Assembly (NCBI RefSeq): GCF_014638355.1
Contig: NZ_BMFK01000001.1
Coordinates: 449,160 to 513,159, forward strand
Source of the DNA: Priestia taiwanensis
GTDB taxonomy: Bacteria > Bacillota > Bacilli > Bacillales > Bacillaceae_G
DNA length: 64,000 nt
Reading direction: 5' to 3'
Shown: one piece after another, positions 17,085-24,410 of the stretch
How the letters are laid out: each line of letters opens with the position of its first letter
Position numbering within the stretch: position 1 is the first letter of the stretch
Notes under the pieces: generated by a model
Seen by the model: the letters and a program-made list of their open reading frames with translations, nothing else
The model's database searches: none
Told to the model about the DNA's origin: nothing
Made by a program: the position numbers and the translations under genes

Positions 17085-18197
17085 GTGGTGGGAGAGGTGA
17101 AAAAACGTATTTTACTTATTGGTGTCGGGTTAATTGGTGGCTCTATTGCACTGGCAATACGAAGAAAGCATGACGTCCATCTTGTCGGTTTCGATACGAA
17201 TAAGGAACAAGAGAAGATTGCCAATACAATGAATGTAATTGATGAAGTAGCTATGAATCTACGAGAAGAGGTTGCGAAAGCAGATGTTATTATATTTGCC
17301 TCACCAGTTGAACATGTATGTACATGGATAGAGGAAATTGCTTCTTATACGTTCAAGGAAGGTGTCATTGTAACGGATGTCGGTAGTACAAAAGGGAAGA
17401 TTATGACATGCGCAAGCAAATTAACCGAGCGTGGTATTGCCTTTATCGGTGGACATCCAATGGCAGGATCACACAAAAGTGGTGTCGCAAGTGCGAAGGC
17501 ACATTTATTTGAGAATGCTTTTTATTTATTAACTCCATCATCATCTACGACTGCGGAAAACGTAGAAACGATGAAGCAGTTACTGGATGGAACGGGAGCG
17601 CATTTCATCGTCATGAGTGCCGAGCAACATGATGAACTAACAGGACTTGTTAGCCACTTTCCGCATTTAATTGCAGCGAGTTTAGTGCAACAAATTCGCT
17701 CATATGCACAAGAGGATGAATTAATTACACGCTTAGCTGCCGGAGGATTCCGAGATATTACGAGAATTGCTTCTAGTAATCCTGAGATGTGGCGCGATAT
17801 TATGAAACAAAATACGGATAACATGGTGCTCTTCTTGAAACAATGGATTGGAGAAATGCAAGAGGTGTGTGCAATGTTAGAAGAAGGGGACGGCGAGAAA
17901 GTGTTAACGTACTTCGAAGAAGCGAAGGTATACCGAGACTCTTTGCCAGTCCGTAAGAAAGGAGCAATCCCTTCTTTCTATGATATATATGTAGATGTTG
18001 TTGATCGACCAGGGGAGATTGCGACAATTACCGCATTATTGGCAAAGCATGAAGTGAACTTAATTAACATTCGCATTTTAGAAATGAGAGAAGGTGTGAT
18101 GGGGGTATTGCGCCTTAGTTTCCAAGAAGAGAATGATTGTGAGAGAGCGAAACAATTATTACAAGAGCATACATACGATGTTACAACGGTATCGTAA
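17085..18197 (+). CDS. tyrA: Prephenate dehydrogenase with C-terminal ACT domain
   Basis: Converts prephenate to 4-hydroxyphenylpyruvate with NAD+, the committed step to tyrosine. It shows the dinucleotide motif GVGLIGGS near the N-terminus, VTDVGSTKG, the substrate motif GGHPMAGSHKSG, and HFPHLIAA. A C-terminal ACT domain from about residue 297 (YVDVVDRPGEIATITALLA) likely senses tyrosine. The start is uncertain: GTG at 17085, 17088 and 17097 are all possible; the shortest gives VKKRILLIG, as in relatives. It follows aroA and completes a tyrosine-directed unit. Confidence 0.93.
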   Translation: MVGEVKKRILLIGVGLIGGSIALAIRRKHDVHLVGFDTNKEQEKIANTMNVIDEVAMNLREEVAKADVIIFASPVEHVCTWIEEIASYTFKEGVIVTDVGSTKGKIMTCASKLTERGIAFIGGHPMAGSHKSGVASAKAHLFENAFYLLTPSSSTTAENVETMKQLLDGTGAHFIVMSAEQHDELTGLVSHFPHLIAASLVQQIRSYAQEDELITRLAAGGFRDITRIASSNPEMWRDIMKQNTDNMVLFLKQWIGEMQEVCAMLEEGDGEKVLTYFEEAKVYRDSLPVRKKGAIPSFYDIYVDVVDRPGEIATITALLAKHEVNLINIRILEMREGVMGVLRLSFQEENDCERAKQLLQEHTYDVTTVS

Positions 18198-18205
18198 TAT
18201 AGACG

Positions 18206-18246
18206 AAATCTATTTTTCTATTCGTAGAGAAATAGATTTTTTATTT
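18206..18246 (+). terminator. Rho-independent terminator after tyrA
   Basis: AAATCTATTT and AAATAGATTT pair, followed by TTTTATTTG. Confidence 0.75.
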
Positions 18247-18300
18247 GTCCGAAAAAAGAAAACAAATAAAAAAATAAATGTTAGAAAACCTCACATTATA

Positions 18301-18329
18301 TTGACATAACTTCTGACATATAATATTAT
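18301..18329 (+). promoter_or_regulatory. Promoter of the AGCS symporter gene
   Basis: A perfect TTGACA (18301-18306) and TATTAT (18324-18329) are spaced by 17 bases. A second TATAAT (18319) is too close to pair with this -35. Confidence 0.6.
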
Positions 18330-18364
18330 GTTTCTATCATAAAGTTGTGAGAAGGAGAAATAGT

Positions 18365-19783
18365 ATGAATATTTTTCATGAAATGATGTTGGATATAAGC
18401 GACGTTATCTGGTCTTATGTATTAATTGCTCTCCTAATTGGATTAGGATTATATTTCACGGTTCGTACGAAGTTTGTACAATTCCGCTATTTCACGGAGA
18501 TGTTCCGTTTAATGGGGGAAAAAGCAGAGGAAAAGGATGGGAAGAAAGGTGTTTCTGCTTTCCAAGCATTCTCGATTAGTGTTGCCTCTCGTGTAGGAAC
18601 AGGGAACTTAGCTGGGGTAGCTATCGCAATTGCTGCTGGTGGTCCAGGGTCAGTATTCTGGATGTGGATAATTGCGTTAATCGGAGCTGGTTCAGCATTT
18701 GTAGAGAGTACGTTAGGACAAATTTATAAAGTAAAAGATAAAGAAGGCTTCCGTGGAGGTCCTGCTTATTACATGGAAAAAGGTCTAGGAAAACGTTGGA
18801 TGGGTGTTATCTTCGCCATCTTAATCTCGATTTCTTACGGACTAGTATTTAATGCAGTTCAAGCAAATACAGTTGGTCTTGCATTAGACAATGCATACGG
18901 TGTAAATCGTACAGTTGTAGGGGTTGTGTTAGCAATTTTAACGGCAGTCGTTATTATTGGTGGGGTACAACGTATTGCGAAGATGAGTAGTATTATCGTG
19001 CCTGTTATGGCGTTGATTTATATTGTAGTAGCAATGTTTGTTGTGTTAACAAACATTACATTAGTTCCAGAAGTATTAGAGTCTATTTTCATGAATGCAT
19101 TTGGATTTAGAGAAGCAGTAGCTGGTGGTATCGGTGCGGCTGTGATGCAAGGGATTAAGCGTGGATTATTCTCGAATGAAGCTGGTATGGGTAGTGCGCC
19201 AAATGCAGCGGCAACTGCTCACGTATCGCATCCAGTTAAACAAGGTTTAATTCAAACGTTAGGTGTATTCGTTGATACACTTATCATTTGTAGCGCAACG
19301 GCGTTCATGATTTTATTCTCAGATGTGCAAAATCAAGGGGATTTAACAGGTATTGAGTTAACGCAAGTAGCATTAAGTCAACATATCGGTTCGTGGGCAA
19401 CTGGATTCGTTGCAATTGCGATCTTCTTATTCGCATTCACATCATTAATCGGAAACTATTACTATGGCCAAACGAATTTAGAATTCTTAAAGGTAAGTAA
19501 AACATGGATGTGGGTATACCGTGCAGCGGTTATCGGAATGATTATGTTAGGTTCTGTGGCGACAATCCAAATCGTTTGGGACATGGCTGATTTATTCATG
19601 GGCTTCATGGCAATTCTTAACTTACTAGCAATCGCATTACTAGGTAAAATTGCGTTTGCAGCGTTAAAAGATTACACACGCCAGAAAAAACAAGGTCTTG
19701 ACCCTGTATTCTACGCAGAGAGTATCGGTGTAGAGAATACAGAGTGTTGGGATAAGGAAACGAAAAATGTAAAACGAGGGTAA
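18365..19783 (+). CDS. Alanine/glycine:cation (Na+) symporter, AGCS family
   Basis: A 472-residue transporter with about 11 membrane helices. Family signatures are clear: SVASRVGTGNLAGVA (usually a GxGNxxG pattern), GGPAYYMEKGLG, KRGLFSNEAGMGSAPNAAA, and FAFTSLIGNYYYGQ. It imports small neutral amino acids with sodium at the cell membrane, like Bacillus AlsT. The ATG at 18365 follows AAGGAG; an earlier in-frame start would lie within that ribosome site. It is a single gene with its own promoter and terminator. Confidence 0.93.
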   Translation: MNIFHEMMLDISDVIWSYVLIALLIGLGLYFTVRTKFVQFRYFTEMFRLMGEKAEEKDGKKGVSAFQAFSISVASRVGTGNLAGVAIAIAAGGPGSVFWMWIIALIGAGSAFVESTLGQIYKVKDKEGFRGGPAYYMEKGLGKRWMGVIFAILISISYGLVFNAVQANTVGLALDNAYGVNRTVVGVVLAILTAVVIIGGVQRIAKMSSIIVPVMALIYIVVAMFVVLTNITLVPEVLESIFMNAFGFREAVAGGIGAAVMQGIKRGLFSNEAGMGSAPNAAATAHVSHPVKQGLIQTLGVFVDTLIICSATAFMILFSDVQNQGDLTGIELTQVALSQHIGSWATGFVAIAIFLFAFTSLIGNYYYGQTNLEFLKVSKTWMWVYRAAVIGMIMLGSVATIQIVWDMADLFMGFMAILNLLAIALLGKIAFAALKDYTRQKKQGLDPVFYAESIGVENTECWDKETKNVKRG

Positions 19784-19791
19784 CTAGTGGA

Positions 19792-19832
19792 AAGAAGAAG
19801 GCTATCTGGATGGATGGCCTTCTTCTATTTTT
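19792..19832. terminator. Bidirectional terminator between symporter and lipoprotein genes
   Basis: GAAGAAGGCTATC and GATGGCCTTCTTC pair around a short loop and a T-rich tail follows. The right arm overlaps the last codons of the minus-strand lipoprotein gene. Confidence 0.75.
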
Positions 19833-20419
19833 ATTTTCAGTAAAAGTACCATATCGTCGTCGTTTATCATTTGTTTCATAGAGTCTTCGTCTTGTAAATC
19901 ATATGTCTGCATAAAGTCTTCCGATGTTTGTCGGTATGCGGCTAATACAAGCTCTTTACCTATTTGTATCTCTACTTTTTCGTTTCCAATTGCATATCCC
20001 CATGTGCTTGCACCTTCTTTGCTGAGAATGTTTTCGGTTGGCTGAATGACTGATTTTGCGCCAGATCCATAAAGAAAAAATGAATGGAGTTCAGTCTGCT
20101 TTAGGATTCCAAATCCTATATTTCCTTCTGGTGTTTGATTAGGATTTAAACCATAACCTAATGTTAGAAGAGACTGAGATTCTTTTTGACCATCGGTGAA
20201 TTTTTCTATCCAAAGAGTTACCCACCTTTTATCGGCGTGTGGCAGTCGAAGGGTGAAATCATATAAAATACCCAAATTTAAATCTTTAAATTTCTTCATA
20301 TAGTGGGAGTGTTGATTTGCTGAGATGGTGATTGCTTCATCGTTTTGGTTGTTTGTGCAGCTAGAAGTTAGTAGTAGGGATAGGAGTAGTGTGGTAAGGA
20401 GTAGGTACGTTCGTTTCAA
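19802..20419 (-). CDS. Putative lipoprotein, function unknown
   Basis: About 205 residues. A TTG start at 20419 is chosen because AAAGGAG sits seven bases upstream. This gives KRTYLLLTTLLLSLLLTSSC, a signal peptide with a slightly atypical lipobox. The mature part has no recognised domain; it contains a YDFTLRLPHADKRWVTLWIE segment, and the end (DDMVLLLKIKIEEG) looks beta-rich. It should sit on the outer face of the membrane. It is alone between the symporter and the divergent NmrA-like gene. Confidence 0.7.
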   Translation of the reverse strand: MKRTYLLLTTLLLSLLLTSSCTNNQNDEAITISANQHSHYMKKFKDLNLGILYDFTLRLPHADKRWVTLWIEKFTDGQKESQSLLTLGYGLNPNQTPEGNIGFGILKQTELHSFFLYGSGAKSVIQPTENILSKEGASTWGYAIGNEKVEIQIGKELVLAAYRQTSEDFMQTYDLQDEDSMKQMINDDDMVLLLKIKIEEGHPSR

Positions 20420-20611
20420 TGTGATTCTCCTTTCTTCTGTAGATAATGTAATATATTTCATTCGACATGGATTTTATGATACCTGCTACATCGTATGTGT
20501 GCCCAACTTCATTCCCGCGGAAAAACTGTATGTTCTATCGCTTTAAGGAATATATTTTGTTGAATGGTATGTATATTCAAAGGTGATTTACTTGTGTTAA
20601 GAAGGAGATGA

Positions 20612-21430
20612 ATGGCGATGTTTTTAGTAACAGGTGCAACGGGGCGAGTTGGACGTCATGTTGTTAATGAGTTGTTAATGGCTGGGCAGAAAGTCCGTGC
20701 ACTAACACGTAATGTTGAAGGGATTAATTTACCTCAAGGGGTGGAAGTTGCGCTTGGTGATCTAAGTCAACCACATACGCTTAAGCGAGCATTGGAAGGT
20801 GTTACTGGCATGCATTTAATTACGAATGGAGTTGGGTATGTACCACTGCAAACAGGGCAAGAGATTGTTGAGCTTGCTACAAAAGCTGGAGTTCGGCGTG
20901 TTACCGTCTTATGGGGAGGGGAGAAGGGGCTTACAGAGAAAGCTGTTGAAGCTAGTAATCTGGAGTGGACATTGCTTCATCCGGCAGAGTTTATGTCTAA
21001 TGCGCTTAAATGGAAAGAATCGATACGCTCCGAAGGCGTAGTCCAAGATTTATTTGCTGATTCATTAAGTGCTTCTATTCATGAGGGGGATATAGGGCGT
21101 GTAGCGGCAATTGCTTTAGTGGAGAACGGTCATGCTGGAAAAACGTATGTACTTACTGGACCAGAATCACTGACAGTACCTCAAAAGGTCGGGATTATTA
21201 GTAAAATAATAAATCGAGACATACGATTTGTTAAGCTGTCGGAAGAACAAGAGCGTGAACGGATGAGAAGAATGGGTGTTCAGGAAGATGCTATTGATTA
21301 TGTTATCCGTTGGCATAGTAATCCTCCTGAATATTCATATACGGTAAATTCGAGTGTTGAAAAGGTTACGGGTAGACCAGCACGTACTTTTGCAGAATGG
21401 GCGACCGAGCATGTAAACTATTTTATTTAA
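20612..21430 (+). CDS. NmrA-like NAD(P)-binding protein
   Basis: A 272-residue atypical short-chain dehydrogenase. The N-terminus has the nucleotide motif VTGATGRVGRHVV (TGxTGxxG) followed by ALTRN. The extended C-terminal half ends PARTFAEWATEHV, typical of the NmrA/SDR-a family that includes quinone-oxidoreductase-like and redox-sensing proteins. No catalytic YxxxK is evident. AAGGAG lies four bases before the ATG at 20612; a second ATG at 20618 is the alternative. It is a single gene; function not known. Confidence 0.85.
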   Translation: MAMFLVTGATGRVGRHVVNELLMAGQKVRALTRNVEGINLPQGVEVALGDLSQPHTLKRALEGVTGMHLITNGVGYVPLQTGQEIVELATKAGVRRVTVLWGGEKGLTEKAVEASNLEWTLLHPAEFMSNALKWKESIRSEGVVQDLFADSLSASIHEGDIGRVAAIALVENGHAGKTYVLTGPESLTVPQKVGIISKIINRDIRFVKLSEEQERERMRRMGVQEDAIDYVIRWHSNPPEYSYTVNSSVEKVTGRPARTFAEWATEHVNYFI

Positions 21431-21573
21431 TAAAAGGTCTCAGTTTAACCTGTATCTTTCTGAAATAGCAGAGGTGTAGAAGCCCTTCTGCATAATGGTA
21501 ATGTATGTGCGCTAGCTAGAAAGTCTACTACTTTATATGACTTATATAAAATACATGTTTGAATGTAAGAGTA

Positions 21574-21636
21574 AAATAAACCACCAGGTTAAAGAGGAAG
21601 GGATAGAAACCTCTTTATAGCCTGGTGGTTTATTTG
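21574..21636. terminator. Long two-part hairpin, probable terminator
   Basis: The outer stem AAATAAACCACCAGG/CCTGGTGGTTTATT and the inner stem AAAGAGG/CCTCTTT make an unusually long structure about 145 bases after the NmrA-like stop. Confidence 0.6.
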
Positions 21637-21659
21637 TAGGGGAAGAGACTTCCTCTTAA

Positions 21660-21721
21660 GATGCGCCGCATAAAAGCGAATACCCCTATGATTAAGAAGT
21701 ACATGTATTTCATGCGGCGTA
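21660..21721 (-). terminator. Hairpin downstream of the pheromone precursor
   Basis: On the minus strand ACGCCGCATGAA pairs imperfectly with TTTATGCGGCGCA over a 35-base loop. It lies about 32 bases past the precursor stop. No T tract, so this is a tentative terminator. Confidence 0.4.
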
Positions 21722-21752
21722 AGTATATATTATAGGAAAAAATCCATAATAC

Positions 21753-21977
21753 TTACATTGTGTATCCTGGTGGGTCCTCAGGATCAAACATGTTAATCTT
21801 TTGTCCCGGTGGATCCTCAGGGTCAAGCATGTTAATCTTTTGTCCTGGTGGATCTTCTGGGTCAAGCATACTGAATGCGCTTTCGTTATTGTTTGTACGA
21901 GAATAGTCATCTGTTATTGCGATACCACCAGCAAAAAATACTAAACATAATGCGAAATACTTAATCAATTTTTTCAT
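21753..21977 (-). CDS. Secreted signalling propeptide with three tandem peptide repeats
   Basis: A 74-residue precursor. Residues 1-22 form a signal peptide (basic MKKLIKY, then a hydrophobic core to GGIAIT). The C-terminal half is three tandem copies of a 13-residue unit: MLDPEDPPGQKIN at 37-49 and 50-62, and MFDPEDPPGYTM at 63-74. The gene overlaps the 3' end of the RRNPP-type regulator by 17 bases and has its own AAAGGAGG site. This is the genetic layout of PlcR-PapR, NprR-NprX and Rap-Phr pairs. The mature signal is inferred to be a short peptide around DPEDPPG, released three times per precursor and re-imported by Opp. Confidence 0.85.
   Translation of the reverse strand: MKKLIKYFALCLVFFAGGIAITDDYSRTNNNESAFSMLDPEDPPGQKINMLDPEDPPGQKINMFDPEDPPGYTM
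21756..21869 (-). repeat. Three 39-base tandem repeats within the propeptide gene
   Basis: The 13-codon unit occurs twice in full and once shortened. Copies differ at several third-codon positions (for example CCCGGT against CCTGGT), so the amino-acid sequence is kept while the DNA drifts. This suggests selection on the peptide. Confidence 0.85.
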
Positions 21978-23235
21978 AGCTATTTCCTCCTTTGTTATTT
22001 AATAAGCTTTTTAAGGTATTATTACTAATGCAGAGATACTGATTAGCTAATAAACAATCAACTTGTACGTAATATGAAGCAATTTTTTCTGCATACTCTA
22101 CAACTTTTGTTAATTGGTCATGTTTTTGCATAATAGGTAGACCATAGTTAACTAAATAGTTAATTAAACCTTTTTCGTTTTTTAAAGATTGCAGATATAA
22201 AGCTTTTAGAATCACATATGTAGGGTCTTCTTGGTCCTTTAATAGAACCAGTTCCTCTTTTAATAGTTCTTCAGCTTTTTCGAATTCTTGCATATTTACG
22301 TAAACTTTTGCAATGCTGGCTATTGTTAGGTAGTAAGTGGGGGTATGTTTTTGTTTTAATTGTAAGGATTTAGAGTAGTAATCTAGTGCCTTTAACGGTT
22401 TATTATCAGATTCGTATAAAAAACCTAAATTATGTAAAGTTCTTGTTGTTTCCTTAACATTTTGCATTAAGTCTGCATCATCTAATAGTTCTAATAAAAA
22501 TATTTCTGCTTTTCTATATTCACATGTATTTATTAAGTGAATGGCTATAATCGTTTTCACATGTAATATACGATAAATATTGCTCGTTTCTTGAAAAATT
22601 GTTAATGCTTTATGACCAAAATGAATAGCTAAAGTAGAATGATTCAACTTGCTATGTACTAAAGCTTTGAAATAGTAATACTCTCTTACTTTGTCGCTAA
22701 ATTTTTCAACTAACTCGCTAATGTTATTTAATAGTTCTAACGAGCTGATAAATTCTTTTCTCTTAAAATAGTATATAGCATATAAAAAATCTAATAAATA
22801 CCTTTCATATTGGGAAAATTTACGGCTATGTTTCATGATGTTCGTAAGCATTTCTTTAACGGTGTCTAATTTATTTAAAAATAAATAATAGCGTATTTCA
22901 TATAGCTCGTATAAATAAACTAGATTTGTACAATTTATATAAGGTTGATGATTGTTTAAATAATTATAGATAGATTCTGCCTTTGTTGCATGTAACCTTT
23001 CTATAGAATCATAGAAAAGATTTATTTCTTTTTGAAAGTCTTGGAACTTCTTCTCTTCTATTTCAATGCATATGCCCAATCGTTCACATAGCAAAGTTAG
23101 TGTATCTACATTTGCTTCTTTTACGTTATTTTCTATTTTACTCAAGTGTGTAATAGAGCATATTCCCCTACATAATTCTTCTTGTGTCTTACATTGATTT
23201 TTACGATGATAATAAATTATTTTCCCAATTTCCAC
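21961..23235 (-). CDS. RRNPP-type quorum-sensing regulator (HTH plus TPR)
   Basis: A 424-residue protein, about the length of NprR. Residues 2-60 are an XRE-type helix-turn-helix (IGKIIYYHRKNQCKTQEELCRGICSITHLSKIEN). The rest, from about 70, is helical repeat with clear TPR wording (TLHNLGFLYESDNKPLKALDYYSKSLQLK). TPR domains of this family bind re-imported peptides and change DNA binding. The start is GTG at 23235 with GGAGGT nine bases upstream. A signal-precursor gene overlaps its 3' end. It is not a phosphatase: Rap proteins lack the DNA-binding domain seen here. AT-rich codons suggest a possibly acquired cassette. Exact orthologue unknown. Confidence 0.88.
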   Translation of the reverse strand: MEIGKIIYYHRKNQCKTQEELCRGICSITHLSKIENNVKEANVDTLTLLCERLGICIEIEEKKFQDFQKEINLFYDSIERLHATKAESIYNYLNNHQPYINCTNLVYLYELYEIRYYLFLNKLDTVKEMLTNIMKHSRKFSQYERYLLDFLYAIYYFKRKEFISSLELLNNISELVEKFSDKVREYYYFKALVHSKLNHSTLAIHFGHKALTIFQETSNIYRILHVKTIIAIHLINTCEYRKAEIFLLELLDDADLMQNVKETTRTLHNLGFLYESDNKPLKALDYYSKSLQLKQKHTPTYYLTIASIAKVYVNMQEFEKAEELLKEELVLLKDQEDPTYVILKALYLQSLKNEKGLINYLVNYGLPIMQKHDQLTKVVEYAEKIASYYVQVDCLLANQYLCISNNTLKSLLNNKGGNSYEKID

Positions 23236-23388
23236 GTATTCTTTACCTCCTTATACAGATTATTCCAATTATATCATAAAAAAGTAATTTTTTGTATGTG
23301 TAGGGGATATCAAGCTGAAAGGGGAGAGTAATTTAAGTACTAAAAGTGACTGTTATTATGGTGCTAGAGCTGTTTGAATGGTGGCTTT

Positions 23389-23452
23389 TGTAGATTTATT
23401 TTCCCAATATGAATATGTCAAAATTCTACATTTTTTTCATTTTTCCTATGAT
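23389..23452 (+). promoter_or_regulatory. Candidate promoter and operator of the secreted peptide gene
   Basis: TTCTAC (23424-23429) and TATGAT (23447-23452) are spaced by 17 bases. TGTAGA (23389-23394) and TCTACA (23425-23430) form an inverted repeat whose right arm overlaps the -35. The site lies between the divergent regulator and peptide genes, so it is a plausible binding site for the RRNPP regulator. Confidence 0.4.
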
Positions 23453-23526
23453 AGTGTGATGGTAGTCTAATAAATACGCCAATTTAAAAGACTACTATTA
23501 TGCTTAATTACAAGGAGGAATTTATT

Positions 23527-23817
23527 ATGTTTAAGAAGTTAGTATTAGGAGTAGTTGCAACGGGTATTGCATTAACATTAGGAACTGGTGGAGTATCGGC
23601 ATCGAGTGTAGAAAGTGCTCCGAAAACGTTGTCATGTGCTTCTGAATTATCTTGGTATGACAGTGGAACTGGTAAATATTATCAAAATAAATTCAGCTCT
23701 AGCAATGTTTTCGCTAATCAATATACCGATAGTACAGGGATTACATGGTATTTCAAAGGTTCTTCTAAAACATCTGATTGTGGTGGCGGCTATTACGGTC
23801 ACTATGAAGGCAGATAA
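23527..23817 (+). CDS. Small secreted two-cysteine peptide resembling LCI antimicrobial peptides
   Basis: A 96-residue pre-peptide. The signal peptide is MFKKLVLGVVATGIALTLGTGG with cleavage probable after VSA (residue 25), leaving about 70 residues. Cys37 and Cys85 could form one disulfide. The segment NVFANQYTDSTGITWYFKG...GYYGHYEGR (60-96) follows the pattern of the LCI peptide of Bacillus (N-FA-F-DGT-W-FK...GYW-G-YE), so a beta-sheet antimicrobial fold is inferred. AAGGAGG precedes the ATG. It is divergent from the RRNPP regulator and ends before a paired hairpin and terminator. No immunity gene is recognised next to it. Confidence 0.72.
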   Translation: MFKKLVLGVVATGIALTLGTGGVSASSVESAPKTLSCASELSWYDSGTGKYYQNKFSSSNVFANQYTDSTGITWYFKGSSKTSDCGGGYYGHYEGR

Positions 23818-23859
23818 TAATATCGAGTATTGTATGTAGAATGAGTGTATCATGATATT

Positions 23860-23909
23860 TAACTGGTAAGAAAGAATCTATAAATAGATTTAGTACTTCT
23901 TATCAGTTA
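23860..23909 (+). repeat. Long inverted repeat after the secreted peptide gene
   Basis: TAACTGGTAAGAA and TTCTTATCAGTTA, with an inner AATCTA/TAGATT stem, form a long hairpin 43 bases past the stop codon. It lacks a T tract and may protect the mRNA 3' end. Confidence 0.5.
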
Positions 23910-23960
23910 AGAATAGAAACAAATTTATATGGCATATAAAGATATTAGTACGTAAAACTG

Positions 23961-23993
23961 GCTAATTCCTAACTAGGGATTAGCTGTTTTTTT
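23961..23993 (+). terminator. Rho-independent terminator
   Basis: GCTAATTCC and GGGATTAGC pair around TAACTA and are followed by TGTTTTTTT. Likely the end of the secreted-peptide transcript. Confidence 0.75.
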
Positions 23994-24410
23994 GTATTTA
24001 CCTATTTTAAAGATCATGTTTCTTGACTAACATGAAAATAATGTGAAGATGAAAGAGTTATAGGAGGAATTGATGTTATGCTACTTGTGAATGAGTTAGA
24101 AGGATTTTCTCAATATTCAACCTAGAATTCCTATTATCTACGAATCTTTTGTTGTACAGATAGCCATTTATTCTTTTACGAAGATAGCCGTTAATCCAAA
24201 TATGTAATAGGGAGTTCAAAAAGAGCATGCCTCTTCGTTTTCTGTCGTATATTCCTTCCATTTTTAGTTAAATTATATGTCTGTATTTATTTTTTTTAAT
24301 GAATAGCAGTTTTTCATGATGGGGTTGGTTGAAGAGCGAAAATAGTTTCCCTTTCTGTCGTATATACGCTAAACTTGTAAGAAGATAAGTTTTAAGGGAG
24401 TGACAATAGT
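23994..24410. other. Gene-poor gap with a decayed-looking reading frame
   Basis: No convincing gene. A good ribosome site (AGGAGGAATT at about 24062) leads only to a 15-codon frame at 24078 (MLLVNELEGFSQYST). A 61-codon minus-strand frame (24076-24261) has internal INGYL repeats and no ribosome site. The 14-mer TTTCTGTCGTATAT occurs at 24239-24252 and 24352-24365. It looks like scar tissue of a lost gene or recombination. Confidence 0.5.

Larger units (their letters stand above)
21431..21752. other. Intergenic region with two strong inverted repeats
   Basis: No gene is visible in these 322 bases. A long hairpin is at 21574-21636 (AAATAAACCACCAGG with CCTGGTGGTTTATT, plus an inner AAAGAGG/CCTCTTT stem), likely a bidirectional terminator. 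A second is at 21660-21720 (ATGCGCCGCAT and ATGCGGCGT), placed where the pheromone-precursor transcript should end. Confidence 0.6.

Noticed and set aside
20505..20530. CCCGCGGAAAAA as a fourth copy of the extragenic repeat
   Set aside because: Only about 11 bases match; too short to call.
21961..23235. Rap phosphatase or phage AimR (arbitrium) identity for the HTH-TPR protein
   Set aside because: Rap proteins have no DNA-binding HTH. AimR systems sit in prophages with short AimP peptides; there are no phage genes here and the precursor is a multi-repeat type.
24076..24261. 61-codon minus-strand frame between the secreted peptide and ABC-F genes
   Set aside because: No ribosome site, biased repeated composition and no recognisable family. 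Kept only as part of the scar-like gap.
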